Source: a bacterium (lineage in GTDB: Bacteria > Acidobacteriota > Aminicenantia > Aminicenantales > Aminicenantaceae). From it: a DNA stretch of 37,039 bases. The notes under the pieces are model-generated. The model did not search any database, was not told the DNA's origin, and saw only the letters and a list, made by a program, of their open reading frames with translations. Made by a program: the position numbers and the translations under genes. Positions 1 to 8,019 of this stretch are shown here, piece after piece. The number at the start of each line of letters is the position of its first letter. The stretch's first letter is position 1. Where the stretch lies: the NCBI GenBank assembly GCA_018335295.1, contig JAGXKI010000021.1, positions 1 through 37,039 of the forward strand, read 5' to 3'.

Positions 1-2
1 TG

Positions 3-137
3 GTCAAGTTCAATCATCTGTGGAATTATGATACGGAAAACCGAAAAAGAAAATCCCTGGAATATCCTGATTGGTGGCTTAAACTTTTAGTGGAATACAA
101 CAACATGGAACCGGAACCAGAAAAAGAGGAAAAATAA
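3..137 (+). CDS. C-terminal fragment of an unrecognised protein (partial at window start)
   Basis: The frame opened at base 3 reads 44 codons to a TAA at 135-137. It ends in a strongly acidic and basic tail (MEPEPEKEEK) after a tryptophan-rich stretch (EYPDWWLKLL). A strong terminator follows 20 bases later, which supports this as a genuine gene end. Too little is present to assign a family. Confidence 0.55.
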   Translation, partial: VKFNHLWNYDTENRKRKSLEYPDWWLKLLVEYNNMEPEPEKEEK

Positions 138-157
138 GATAGGCTCCGTTCTATAAG

Positions 158-200
158 AAAAAAAGAGCCACCCCCTGACAGGGGGTGGCTCTTTTTTTTT
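158..200. terminator. Strong Rho-independent terminator, probably bidirectional
   Basis: A 13-bp perfect stem (163-175 with 181-193) closes a 5-base loop. It is GC-rich at the loop end. A-tracts on the left (158-164) and T-tracts on the right (192-200) let it work in both directions. It separates the gene tail at the window edge from the sigma-factor operon. Confidence 0.9.
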
Positions 201-263
201 CCAATAACCATTATTCCCTCCAACTTCTTTTTTTCAAAAAAAATAAACTTATTTTACATAAAA

Positions 264-291
264 GCAACCCTTTGCCTTCCTGAATCATCTT
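264..291 (+). promoter_or_regulatory. Candidate ECF-sigma-type promoter (GCAACC-N16-CATCTT)
   Basis: GCAACC at 264-269 is followed after 16 bases by CATCTT at 286-291. The layout resembles ECF promoters with an AAC-containing -35 and a CGTC-like -10. It lies directly upstream of an ECF sigma gene, so autoregulation would be expected. No good sigma-70 promoter is visible here. The assignment rests on pattern resemblance only. Transcription would start near 298. Confidence 0.35.
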
Positions 292-405
292 ATACCAGTG
301 GAAAGAGAAATGAAAATGCCGACATCCTCGATTGAACCCCATGAAGAAAAAGAAAAATTCGGCTTCCATTATGGTAAAATGAAGGTTTCAGAGAAAGGAG
401 TGACT

Positions 406-969
406 GTGGATTATTCACCCAATAGAGAAAAACCTTTAGTGGATATCATTCAAAGGACCCGTGAAGGGGAGGAGCAGGCCATGGGGGAGCTTTATGAACG
501 ATTTAAAACTCCGGTTTTCAACCTTGCCTATCGGTACACTTACAACAGAGCGGCAGCTGAGGATCTCCTTCAAGATATATTTGTAAAAATTTTTACTCAT
601 ATTCATGAACTGGACAAGGCTGAAGCGTTTAAAAGCTGGATGTACAAGGTTTCAGTCAATACCTGTTTGAGTTATGTCCGCAGCAACACCCGATTCCTTC
701 GAAGGAATGTGTCTCTTACAGACATCCAAGGAAGCATAGAAGAAAAAAATGAGGGTAAACCGGATACTCTGATGCGGAGAGTTATAGAGGAAGCCATCCA
801 GAATCTTTCCACTAAGTTAAAAAGCATCTTTCTTCTCCATGATGTTCAGGGTTTTAAACATGAAGAGATCGCTCAGATTATGGAGTGTTCTGTGGGAACT
901 TCTAAGTCCCAACTGTTTAAAGCCCGGATGAAAATTAGAAAACAATTGGAGAAAAAACAAGTCGTATGA
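406..969 (+). CDS. ECF-family RNA polymerase sigma factor
   Basis: This 187-aa protein has the two-domain ECF layout. Sigma region 2 carries YRYTYNRAAAEDLLQDIF, matching the -10 recognition and core-binding helices. Region 4 near the C-terminus (LHDVQGFKHEEIAQIM and SVGTSKSQLFKAR) is the helix-turn-helix that reads the -35. The frame stays open back to a GTG at 298, but I prefer GTG 406. It has a strong AAAGGAG (394-400) at 5-base spacing and gives a normal ECF length; the upstream 36 residues are charged and featureless. The next gene begins at the stop codon and encodes a zinc-finger anti-sigma factor, so the pair is probably a signal-responsive regulator acting on the following DUF4097 gene and other targets. 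Confidence 0.9.
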   Translation: MDYSPNREKPLVDIIQRTREGEEQAMGELYERFKTPVFNLAYRYTYNRAAAEDLLQDIFVKIFTHIHELDKAEAFKSWMYKVSVNTCLSYVRSNTRFLRRNVSLTDIQGSIEEKNEGKPDTLMRRVIEEAIQNLSTKLKSIFLLHDVQGFKHEEIAQIMECSVGTSKSQLFKARMKIRKQLEKKQVV

Positions 970-980
970 AGGAGAAAAAA

Positions 981-1685
981 ATGAGATGTAAAAAAGCTAA
1001 AAAACTAATCAGCGAATACATAGATGGCCGTTTGGATTCTGACCAGAAGGCTTTTCTCCGGACCCATATCCGTGAATGTCCAGAGTGTCAGAAATGGGTT
1101 GAAGATTTGGAAAAAATGTCTGAAGAAACAAAGAACTTAGCCAAACTCTCTCCTTCTCCTCAAAGCTGGTGGAAGATACAGAAAAAAATGAGAGAAGAGA
1201 GAGAGTCACAGGCTCCTCTCAGAACTTCTCAACGGAAAGGATGGGCCCATATTTTCTCTCCTTCGGCTCAAAGAAATGTGTTGGCCGCCGCTCTGTTGTT
1301 AGTGATTGTGGTGGGAGCTGCTTTGATTGGGTTGAATTACTGGAAAGGTCACGGAGCCATTTCTTCTGTAAATCAGACAGAGTCTTGGGCCAAATTGAAA
1401 GAGGCTGAACGTCACTATCGATTGGCTATAAAGGCTCTGCAGGAAGCAGTGATGGCCCAGAAAAAGGACTTCAATCCTCACCTAGTCCATGTTTATCAAC
1501 AGAATCTTAAACTCATCAACCAATCCATCCAGGCTTGTAAACAAGCTGTCCAGGAAAATCCTGAAGACATGGAAGCGCGTCATTATTTACTGGCCGCCTA
1601 CAGGCAAAAGGTGGATTTTTTAAATGAAATGATAGGGGTCACTGGCCCTTCATCATCCGAAAAGGCAATTCAAAATTTAATCTAG
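981..1685 (+). CDS. Zinc-finger membrane anti-sigma factor
   Basis: The N-terminus is a zf-HC2-type anti-sigma domain: C3, H29, C33 and C36 (HIRECPEC) form the zinc site that holds an ECF sigma factor in the cytoplasm. One membrane span follows (VLAAALLLVIVVGAALIGL), then a mostly helical, probably periplasmic C-terminal domain rich in Gln, Ala and Lys. An ATG at 966 overlaps the sigma stop codon, but ATG 981 has AAGGAG at 7-base spacing and begins directly at the zinc-finger domain, so I chose it. It is translationally linked to the sigma gene. The signal sensed by the outer domain cannot be read from sequence. Confidence 0.88.
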   Translation: MRCKKAKKLISEYIDGRLDSDQKAFLRTHIRECPECQKWVEDLEKMSEETKNLAKLSPSPQSWWKIQKKMREERESQAPLRTSQRKGWAHIFSPSAQRNVLAAALLLVIVVGAALIGLNYWKGHGAISSVNQTESWAKLKEAERHYRLAIKALQEAVMAQKKDFNPHLVHVYQQNLKLINQSIQACKQAVQENPEDMEARHYLLAAYRQKVDFLNEMIGVTGPSSSEKAIQNLI

Positions 1686-1695
1686 GAGGTACGGT

Positions 1696-2649
1696 ATGAA
1701 GTACACAAAGAAATTTGGGAGTATCCTTTTGGTTTTATCTCTGATGGTGATGGTGGGATTCCACCCCGCGATCTCTCTTTCCAAAGAGAAATATGAGAAG
1801 AAATTCCAAAAAACCGTGCAGTTGAGTCAAACAGGAAAAGTGAAGTTGAAGAATATTTCAGGATATATTGAAGTCAAGACCTGGAATCGAAGCGAAGTGA
1901 AAATCGATGCGCTGAAAGTATCCAAGGCTTCTTCTCTCTCCAAGGCCGAAGAGAATGCCCAGAAGGTCAAAATCGAGGTGAATAAGTCGGGAGATCTTTT
2001 AGAAATCGAAACAGACTATTCCAAACACTCATCCAATTCTTTGAATGTCTCCGTTGATTATAACTTGATGGTCCCCTCCAGGGTTTCCTTAGATTTGAAT
2101 TCAGTCAGCGGAGATGTGTTCATGGAAAAGATAGGAGGTGAAGTGGAAGCCGAAGTGGTGAGTGGAAACATAGAAATGATGGGAGCCGGTAAAGATGTGG
2201 ACTGCCAGACTGTCAGTGGAGACCTTAGGGTCCAGGATGTGAAAGGCTATGTGGTTGTCTTTACTGTATCCGGAGATCTCAGCCTGGAAAGGATCAAAGG
2301 TTCCGTCGAGGCCGAAACGGTCAGTGGGAATGTGGAGATGAAAGAAGTTACGGATGCGGAAAAGATCAAAGGAAAAACTCTGAATGGAGAAATTGTCTAC
2401 GAAGGGAGCCTTCGAAAGGGCAGCCGGTACAATTTCAACTCTCACAGCGGAGATATCCATTTGAACATCCCCGCTTCCTCTTCGTTTGAACTGGAAGCCA
2501 AAACTTTCAGCGGAGAAATCGAGAGTGATTTCGAAATCGCTCTTTCAGGAAAGGTGAGCTCGAAGAAGATCAGAGGAACCGTGAATGAGGGAGGTGCTGA
2601 ACTTAGTCTGGATACTTTCAGTGGAGATGTCTATTTGAAGAAAAAGTAA
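1696..2649 (+). CDS. Exported DUF4097-type beta-repeat protein
   Basis: A signal peptide (MKYTKKFGSILLVLSLMVMV region) precedes about 290 residues of short beta-strand repeats. The unit S-G-(D/N/E)-(V/I/L) recurs about every 18-25 residues (SGDVFME, SGNIEMM, SGDLRVQ, SGDLSLE, SGNVEMK, SGDIHLN, SGEIES, SGDVYLK). This is the hallmark of the DUF4097 beta-helix family, which is often encoded beside ECF sigma/anti-sigma pairs. A strong TAGGAGG site precedes ATG 1696, 10 bases after the anti-sigma stop, so it is the third gene of the operon. A terminator follows. Location is probably periplasm or outer envelope. The molecular role of the family is not well established. Confidence 0.88.
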   Translation: MKYTKKFGSILLVLSLMVMVGFHPAISLSKEKYEKKFQKTVQLSQTGKVKLKNISGYIEVKTWNRSEVKIDALKVSKASSLSKAEENAQKVKIEVNKSGDLLEIETDYSKHSSNSLNVSVDYNLMVPSRVSLDLNSVSGDVFMEKIGGEVEAEVVSGNIEMMGAGKDVDCQTVSGDLRVQDVKGYVVVFTVSGDLSLERIKGSVEAETVSGNVEMKEVTDAEKIKGKTLNGEIVYEGSLRKGSRYNFNSHSGDIHLNIPASSSFELEAKTFSGEIESDFEIALSGKVSSKKIRGTVNEGGAELSLDTFSGDVYLKKK

Positions 2650-2672
2650 TATCTCCCTGTTATGGATTCCCT

Positions 2673-2701
2673 AAAGGAGGACTTCGGTCCTCCTTTTTTT
2701 T
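2673..2701 (+). terminator. Rho-independent terminator with UUCG tetraloop
   Basis: A 10-bp stem (2673-2682 with 2687-2696) closes a TTCG loop with the stabilising C-G closing pair and runs into a T-tract to 2701. It ends the sigma/anti-sigma/DUF4097 operon. Confidence 0.92.
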
Positions 2702-2703
2702 AT

Positions 2704-2747
2704 CCAAAGAAGGGGTCAGACGCCTTGGGGTCTGACCCCTTCTTTGG
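2704..2747. repeat. Long perfect inverted repeat, REP-like GGGTCTGACCCC type
   Basis: An 18-bp perfect stem (2704-2721 with 2730-2747) encloses an 8-base loop and contains the palindromic core GGGGTCAGAC/GTCTGACCCC. It sits just behind a complete terminator and lacks its own T-tract, so a terminator role is unlikely. Short palindromes of this type recur between genes in many bacteria and are sometimes linked to REP-associated transposases. Only one copy is present here. Confidence 0.65.
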
Positions 2748-2777
2748 AAGAAAGCTCTGGGGAGAGATGGGCTTCTG

Positions 2778-2807
2778 TTGAATCATTCATGTTCCCGATG
2801 TTATGAT
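2778..2807 (+). promoter_or_regulatory. Candidate sigma-70 promoter for the ABC-ATPase gene
   Basis: TTGAAT (2778-2783), an 18-base spacer and TATGAT (2802-2807). A TG pair one base upstream of the -10 makes it an extended -10 element. Transcription would start near 2814, giving a leader of about 37 bases. Confidence 0.45.
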
Positions 2808-2850
2808 ATTTATCGTTTAAAAATGAAAAGAAAATGGACAGAGAGAAAAA

Positions 2851-4566
2851 ATGCGGACACGTGAAGATCTAAAGAAAAATTTAGGCCGGATTGATGGCAA
2901 GGGTTATAAAGCTTATAAGGATATACAAGGTGCCTACGATTTTGGGGAGTTCTCTGTTTCTGTGGATTATGTCCAGGGAGACCCTTTTGCTTCTCCCAGC
3001 CGGGTTCGGGTTAAAGTCCCTCAGAAAAAGGCTCAATTTCCCGCGGAGACTTATCAAAATAAAAGCCGGGAGATTGCCTTGAGAGATTTTCTGACTCGAT
3101 TGTTCTTTAAGGCCTCCCAAAAGTTTTGCCGAAAATCAAGGGGAACAGGAAAAAGCGGAATGATTTCTATCGATGCTCCTGGTCAAGAAGTCCTTAAACG
3201 CACTTCTGTTTTTGTCTGTGATTCATATGTGGAAGCCCGATTTATAATGGGACTTCCCGCTTTCGGCAGACGGATTGCAGGATTTCATGCCCAATCCATG
3301 TTTTTTGAAGAGCTCCCTAAGATTGTCCAACATTCTCTGTTGTTCCAGAATGTGGCTCACCAAGAATTATACAAACATATTCAGGTTTCAGAAGATGCCG
3401 ATTCGTTAAGGAACCAGCTGGAGGAGAAGGGATTGGTGGCCTTTGTGGCAGATCAGGCTGTCCTCCCCAGGAAAAGCGGGATCGATCCCCGCCCGTTGAC
3501 TCAAGGTCGAGTGGTGCCTTTTCAATCTCCCGACACCCTGAGAATTTCTTTAGAAACTCCCAACGCTGGTGTGTTGAGAGGAATGGGACTTCCTAAAGGA
3601 GTTACCTTGGTTGTGGGAGGAGGATACCATGGAAAGAGTACTCTACTCCGGGCGCTGGAAATGGGGATATACAACCATATTCCTGGTGACGGAAGAGAAT
3701 ATGTGGTCACAAACCCTGGTTCGGTTAAGATTAGGGCCGAAGACGGGCGGCGCATTGAAAAAGTAGATATTCTGCCTTTCATTTCCCAGCTTCCTTTTGG
3801 TGAAACCACCAGAGAATTTTCCACAGAAGAGGCCAGCGGGTCCACTTCTCAGGCGGCCAACACCATTGAAGCTTTGGAGGTGGGAGCGAAGCTTCTTCTC
3901 ATCGATGAAGACACTTCAGCCACTAACTTCATGATCAGAGACCATCGAATGCAGGAGCTGGTTTCTAAAGACAAAGAACCCATAACTCCTTTTATTGATA
4001 AAATTCGTCAGTTATACCAGGATAGAGATGTTTCTACCATCCTGGTAATCGGTGGTTCCGGAGATTATTTTGATGTGGCGGATTATGTGATTTGTATGAT
4101 GGAGTACAAACCTTATGATTTAACCTCTCAGGCTAAGAATATTGCTGAAAAGTACAAGGCTGAACGAAAAAAAGAAGGTGGAGAAAGGTTTGGGAAAATC
4201 ACTGAACGAATTCCTTTATCCCGGAGTTTCAACCCCCGAAAAGGGAAAAAAGATGTGAAGATTCGTTGCAAAGGGGTCCATTCCATCCTTTTTGGCACTC
4301 ATCGCATCGATCTTTCCGCCGTGGAACAGTTGGTGGATATTAGCCAGACCCGAGCGATTGGGGATGCCATCTATTATTCTTTGAGATATATGGATGGGAA
4401 GAGAACGCTTCAAGAGGTTGTGGAGTTGGTTTTCCGGGATATTCAGAAAAAAGGACTGGATGTGTTAAGTCCCAGACCAGTGGGAGATTATGCTACCTTC
4501 CAAAAATTGGATTTGGCTGCGGCTATCAACCGTTTAAGGACCTTTAAGGCCCGCCAGGAAAAGTGA
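2851..4566 (+). CDS. Predicted ABC-class ATPase, COG3044/PF09818 family
   Basis: The 571-residue sequence matches the stand-alone ABC-ATPase family COG3044. The Walker A loop is GGGYHGKST (256-264). An ABC signature-like SGSTSQAAN lies at 329-337. Walker B and D-loop are LLLIDEDTSATNFM (348-361). These proteins lack membrane spans and are thought to be soluble. One trypanosome relative (MRB1590) is an RNA-binding factor of the editing machinery; bacterial roles are unknown. The shine-dalgarno site before ATG 2851 is weak (AGAGAGA). It is monocistronic, preceded by its own promoter and followed by a separate promoter for an RNA-binding protein. That neighbour makes an RNA-related job plausible but unproven. 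Confidence 0.88.
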   Translation: MRTREDLKKNLGRIDGKGYKAYKDIQGAYDFGEFSVSVDYVQGDPFASPSRVRVKVPQKKAQFPAETYQNKSREIALRDFLTRLFFKASQKFCRKSRGTGKSGMISIDAPGQEVLKRTSVFVCDSYVEARFIMGLPAFGRRIAGFHAQSMFFEELPKIVQHSLLFQNVAHQELYKHIQVSEDADSLRNQLEEKGLVAFVADQAVLPRKSGIDPRPLTQGRVVPFQSPDTLRISLETPNAGVLRGMGLPKGVTLVVGGGYHGKSTLLRALEMGIYNHIPGDGREYVVTNPGSVKIRAEDGRRIEKVDILPFISQLPFGETTREFSTEEASGSTSQAANTIEALEVGAKLLLIDEDTSATNFMIRDHRMQELVSKDKEPITPFIDKIRQLYQDRDVSTILVIGGSGDYFDVADYVICMMEYKPYDLTSQAKNIAEKYKAERKKEGGERFGKITERIPLSRSFNPRKGKKDVKIRCKGVHSILFGTHRIDLSAVEQLVDISQTRAIGDAIYYSLRYMDGKRTLQEVVELVFRDIQKKGLDVLSPRPVGDYATFQKLDLAAAINRLRTFKARQEK

Positions 4567-4596
4567 GAATTTTTTTATTTTTGAATAAATTCTCTA

Positions 4597-4625
4597 TTTA
4601 CATTTATTATTTCCTATGCTATAGT
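4597..4625 (+). promoter_or_regulatory. Strong sigma-70 promoter for the RRM-protein gene
   Basis: TTTACA (4597-4602), an exact 17-base spacer and TATAGT (4620-4625), with TG at 4617-4618 forming an extended -10. Transcription would start near 4632, leaving an unusually long leader of about 170 bases. Confidence 0.75.
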
Positions 4626-4668
4626 CTTTTCAGTAAATTTAAGTATGAAGGACCAACCGTAAACTAAA

Positions 4669-4793
4669 AATCCTCCCCCATGAAATCGTCTATTAAAATT
4701 CCCTTTGTATCTTTTTTTAGGGAATTAAATATAAAAATAATTCAAAGGAGGTTAAAAGCACAATCAAATTTTGTGCGTTAACTATCAAAAGGA
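4669..4793 (+). promoter_or_regulatory. Structured 5' leader with a remote Shine-Dalgarno
   Basis: The leader holds four elements. TCCTCC at 4671-4676 could pair with a later SD. An 8-bp hairpin is formed by 4697-4704 and 4719-4726. A near-perfect ribosome-binding sequence AAAGGAGGTT lies at 4744-4753, far from any usable start. A second hairpin is formed by 4751-4755/4778-4782 plus 4758-4763/4771-4776. The working SD (AAAAGGA, 4787-4793) comes after it. This looks like a cis-regulatory leader, for example temperature- or protein-responsive. That reading is inference. Confidence 0.4.
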
Positions 4794-4801
4794 AAATGGA
4801 A

Positions 4802-5095
4802 ATGGAAGAAGAAAAAAAAATCTACATCGGGAACTTAGACTATGGTCTCACTAAAGAAGAAATCAGAAGTTTTATGGAAGAGAAGGGAGTTGAAGCTACT
4901 GACCTGAAACTCATCACAGACAAAATGACCGGAAAGTCTAAAGGTTTTGGGTTTGCAGAGTTCGAGAAAGAAGAAGATGCCCATGAAGCCATTGAATCTT
5001 TAGACGGACAAGAATTGAAAGGACGAAAATTAAGGGTCAATAAGGCTCGTAGACAACGTTCTCGATTCAATCGATCCGATAGATTTAAAAAATAA
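4802..5095 (+). CDS. Small RNA-binding protein with one RRM domain
   Basis: This 97-aa protein is a single RNA recognition motif plus a basic tail. RNP2 is IYIGNL near the N-terminus and RNP1 is KGFGFAEF in the middle; the aromatic residues at those positions stack on RNA bases. The tail (RRQRSRFNRSDRFKK) is typical of bacterial glycine-poor RRM proteins related to cyanobacterial Rbp, which often respond to cold. ATG 4796 is also possible, but ATG 4802 gives better spacing (8 bases) from AAAAGGA. It has its own promoter and a long leader, so post-transcriptional control is likely. Confidence 0.93.
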   Translation: MEEEKKIYIGNLDYGLTKEEIRSFMEEKGVEATDLKLITDKMTGKSKGFGFAEFEKEEDAHEAIESLDGQELKGRKLRVNKARRQRSRFNRSDRFKK

Positions 5096-5101
5096 CCGAA
5101 A

Positions 5102-5126
5102 AGAGGGAATTCGGCTCAAGCCCTCT
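5102..5126 (+). terminator. Weak hairpin after the RRM gene
   Basis: AGAGGG at 5102-5107 pairs with CCCTCT at 5121-5126 across a 13-base loop, followed by a broken T-run near 5133-5137. It may be a weak terminator. The rest of the gap to 5272 shows nothing clear. Confidence 0.3.
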
Positions 5127-5272
5127 AGAAAGTTTTTCCGACTTTTTCTGTTAAGAGGGGATTTCTCTATCTGTTAGCTTGAATTACTCGCTCGAAAGTC
5201 CTGTTACGGGATATATTTGATTAAGTGAGAAAGGCAATACGGGCGAGAAAAGCGAGAAGGGAGAGAGGGGGA

Positions 5273-6628
5273 TCATTCTATTTCTTTAACGGAACTCCTG
5301 AGGATGTCCAGGCCTTTTTGAGCCAGCTTTTGGGTGAGGATGAGGGAAGGAAGGAGCCTCACGACATTCGAATAATGCCCGCCGATTTCCACTAACAGCC
5401 CCCTTTGGTGACACAGAGTCCTGACTTTCTGGGCTAACTCTGGAGCGGGTTCTTTGGTTGATTTGTCTTTAACCAGCTCCAACCCCAACATCAGACCTTT
5501 TCCTCTGGCTTCCCCAGCAAAAGGGGATTCCTTTTCTATTTCTTTCAGCCAGGAGAGCATTTGATCTCCCAGACGAAGGGAATGGTCAGCTAAGCGGTTT
5601 TTATTCATGAAGGAAAGAGCGGCATTTCCGGCAGCAAAGGCAAGCACATTCCCTCGGAAAGTCCCGATATGTTTTCCTGAGGGCCATGTATCTAGTTTCC
5701 TTTTGTAAGCGATACAGGAAAGGGGAAATCCTAGGCCGCCCAGACCTTTGCTGAGAGTTATGATATCTGGAACCACGCCGGAGTGCTGGAAGGCAAACAT
5801 TTTGCCTGTCCGGCATAAGCCAGCCTGAATTTCATCCACAATCATCAATATTTGATGTTTATCACAAATCTCTCTGATCAAGGGGATGAAAGTATCGGGT
5901 GGAACTACGGAGCCCCCTTCTCCCTGGATGGCTTCCACAATGACCGCCGCTGGTTTTTCTACCCCCGAATGAGGATCTTCCAGGATGTGTTCCAGGTAGT
6001 GACCGCATTCCAGTCGACAGGAGGAGGGATTCTTCCCAAAGGGACATCGATAGCAGTAGGCATAGGGGATGAAATGGGTTTCAGGAACTAACGGAATAAG
6101 TCCCTGTTTGAAACTTTTGCCCGAAGAAAGAGAGAGGGCTCCTGCTGTCATCCCATGGTAAGCTCCTTCGAAAGAAATCATAGGGAAGCGCCCTGTGTTG
6201 TATTTGGCCAGTTTGACCGCACTTTCCACAGCATCCGAACCAGTGGGTCCGCCAAAAAAAATTTTGTCTAATCCCTCCGGCAGGATCGAAGCGAGCCTCT
6301 CCACTAGTTTCATGCGGGCGGGATTGGGAACGTCAAGAGAATGAGTGAGGCGGCTGAGCTGCTCCGAGGCGCTCTCTATGACCTCGGGGTTGGAGTGTCC
6401 CACATTCAACACTCCCGCTCCACCGAAAAAATCAATGTATTTATTGCCGTCCACATCTTCGATAGTGGCCCCTTTACCCCGTTTCAAGGCCATGGGCATC
6501 CCTTTAGGGTAGGAAAGAGCTGAGCTCTCATGAGAAAATTGGAAGTCCAGGATTTTTTTTGATTCAGGCCCTGGAGGGCGGTGCTTTATCTGAGGAGCCT
6601 GGGAAAATGAAAGAACGCTGAAGTCCAT
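5273..6628 (-). CDS. Class III PLP-dependent aminotransferase (GABA/ornithine/diaminobutyrate type)
   Basis: The 451-aa protein is a fold-type I, class III aminotransferase. [15 protein letters not shown] binds the cofactor phosphate, IVDEIQ (D265) pairs with the pyridine nitrogen, and K294 in TLSKGLGG is the Schiff-base lysine. A small insert has four cysteines in a knuckle-like spacing (C192, C195, C204, C208). That insert recalls archaeal-type members annotated as acetylornithine- or GABA-aminotransferase family, some of which are amino-acid racemases. The substrate cannot be fixed; GABA, ornithine, diaminobutyrate or racemisation are all open. AAAGGAGG with 6-base spacing supports ATG 6628. 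It is divergent from a class IV aminotransferase, again pointing to amino-acid metabolism. Confidence 0.9.
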   Translation of the reverse strand: MDFSVLSFSQAPQIKHRPPGPESKKILDFQFSHESSALSYPKGMPMALKRGKGATIEDVDGNKYIDFFGGAGVLNVGHSNPEVIESASEQLSRLTHSLDVPNPARMKLVERLASILPEGLDKIFFGGPTGSDAVESAVKLAKYNTGRFPMISFEGAYHGMTAGALSLSSGKSFKQGLIPLVPETHFIPYAYCYRCPFGKNPSSCRLECGHYLEHILEDPHSGVEKPAAVIVEAIQGEGGSVVPPDTFIPLIREICDKHQILMIVDEIQAGLCRTGKMFAFQHSGVVPDIITLSKGLGGLGFPLSCIAYKRKLDTWPSGKHIGTFRGNVLAFAAGNAALSFMNKNRLADHSLRLGDQMLSWLKEIEKESPFAGEARGKGLMLGLELVKDKSTKEPAPELAQKVRTLCHQRGLLVEIGGHYSNVVRLLPSLILTQKLAQKGLDILRSSVKEIE

Positions 6629-6838
6629 ATTAAGCCTCCTTTATGTAAATATCTGTCTCATTTCCGCGGAGGAAAACCTATTCCCTCCCATAATTAAAAA
6701 GAACAGGAAAGTATTTTAGATGAATCTTTCATTTTTTCCAATAAATCTGATGTTTGTTTCCAGTTTTTAGAGTATTCTTTCCTTACCTGAAAAAAGACCA
6801 GACAGAGATAGAAGGGGGAAGATGAATTATTTTTCTCT

Positions 6839-6867
6839 TTGACCCTCATTTTTGGCTGTGATATAAG
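6839..6867 (+). promoter_or_regulatory. Strong extended -10 promoter for the class IV aminotransferase
   Basis: TTGACC (6839-6844), a 17-base spacer and TATAAG (6862-6867), with TG at 6859-6860. Predicted start near 6874 gives a 44-base leader holding a GGAGG site. The rest of the 6629-6838 gap is A/T-rich with no convincing gene. Confidence 0.7.
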
Positions 6868-6917
6868 CAGTAATTGGAAGCGAAGCAGGAATATGAAACA
6901 GATGGAGGAAAAATCCA

Positions 6918-8006
6918 ATGGCAAAATTTGAAGGTATTAAATGGGCTTCCCACCAGATGCGTTATTTGCTTCCCAGCAAACAATTTGACCTTTTAGAAAG
7001 TGATTCAAAAGTTTTTGCGGTGTCCCGTTCCATTCATTACGGAATTTTTCTGGCTTTTGAAGGAATCCGGTTCTTCTGTAAGAAAAACAGAGAAGGATCA
7101 TTGGAAGTTACGTTTCTGAATTGGAATAAGAATCTGGAGAGATTCCGGCGGGGTATTTCCTTCAATCTGGGAAGTGATCAACAGAATTGGGTGCCTGATG
7201 TGGAGGAGATGGAAAATATTTTTATTCAACAGTACTTTCATCATTCCTCTATGCGTGACTTTTTTAATGAAATGGCGGATTTAGGTGCTCAGGGTTACCT
7301 CAGACCCTTCACGGTGGATGAGGAGCAGTCCATCGGGGTCACTTTTCCAGGGCAGCCTTCCGTCCGGGCAGTGGTATGTCGTTATGATCGATACCTTGGA
7401 GAGCCCTTTACCGGCGTGGTGGTTCCTGGAATGGTTCGGGCCGTAGGGGCCAACCAGACAGGGTGTCTCAAACTGGGTGTGAATTACCTCATGAGCTGTA
7501 AGGCAATCGATGCGGTAAAAAAAATTCATCCCCAGGCGGCTTCAGCTCTGTTTCTGGATGATCAGACCCATCTTCCTCTGGAAAAGCGGCGCATTACCGA
7601 ATGGGATTCTTCATGTTGTTTATTTGCATTTGCCGATGGAAGCGTGGTGAAGATACCGGAAAGCAATCTGATCCTTCCTTCGGTGACCATACAGGGTATT
7701 GTAAGCATTTTAAAAGAGATGGGAATTCCAGTGGAGGAAAGAGATATTTCCTACGGAGAACTGATCCAGAAGGAGAAGGATGAAGAGCTGGTGGCCGTAT
7801 GCAGTGTGGGCACAGCCGGGATTTTAAACCGCTGTCAGAATCTGTTGATGGTCGATGAAGAGGGAAAGACTCTGGCCAAACATAAAGTGAACCAGGAGCA
7901 CGAACTCTATCATAAGCTAGGTCAGGCCAAAAAACATTATTGGGAGATCTATCAGGAAAAAATCAAGCTCCCCGCCGACCTGAAGTTGAGTAAATACACT
8001 TTGTGA
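6918..8006 (+). CDS. Class IV PLP-dependent aminotransferase (branched-chain type)
   Basis: The fold-type IV signature is recognisable along its 362 residues. VFAVSRSIHYGIFLAFEGIR (32-51) matches the N-terminal substrate strand. K185 in GCLKLGVNYL is the likely PLP lysine. SNLILPSVTIQGIVSIL and VAVCSVGTAGILNRCQ match the phosphate-binding turns of branched-chain aminotransferases. The family moves amino groups between Leu/Ile/Val (or D-amino acids) and 2-oxoglutarate. Sequence drift from textbook IlvE is substantial, so substrate is uncertain. A good SD (GGAGG) precedes ATG 6918 and a strong promoter lies upstream. It converges on the racemase gene with a shared hairpin between. Confidence 0.85.
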   Translation: MAKFEGIKWASHQMRYLLPSKQFDLLESDSKVFAVSRSIHYGIFLAFEGIRFFCKKNREGSLEVTFLNWNKNLERFRRGISFNLGSDQQNWVPDVEEMENIFIQQYFHHSSMRDFFNEMADLGAQGYLRPFTVDEEQSIGVTFPGQPSVRAVVCRYDRYLGEPFTGVVVPGMVRAVGANQTGCLKLGVNYLMSCKAIDAVKKIHPQAASALFLDDQTHLPLEKRRITEWDSSCCLFAFADGSVVKIPESNLILPSVTIQGIVSILKEMGIPVEERDISYGELIQKEKDEELVAVCSVGTAGILNRCQNLLMVDEEGKTLAKHKVNQEHELYHKLGQAKKHYWEIYQEKIKLPADLKLSKYTL

Positions 8007-8019
8007 GGCAAACTTTCTG

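Noticed and set aside
298-405. N-terminal extension of the first sigma factor from GTG 298
   Set aside because: No SD at 298, likely coincident with the transcript start, and charged featureless sequence; GTG 406 has a strong SD.
4680-4781. 33-codon open frame in the RRM leader
   Set aside because: No SD before its ATG; it runs through hairpins and the stranded SD; codon content looks random.
6694-6924. 76-codon minus-strand frame in the aminotransferase gap
   Set aside because: It runs antisense across the strong promoter and SD of the class IV aminotransferase and lacks its own SD.
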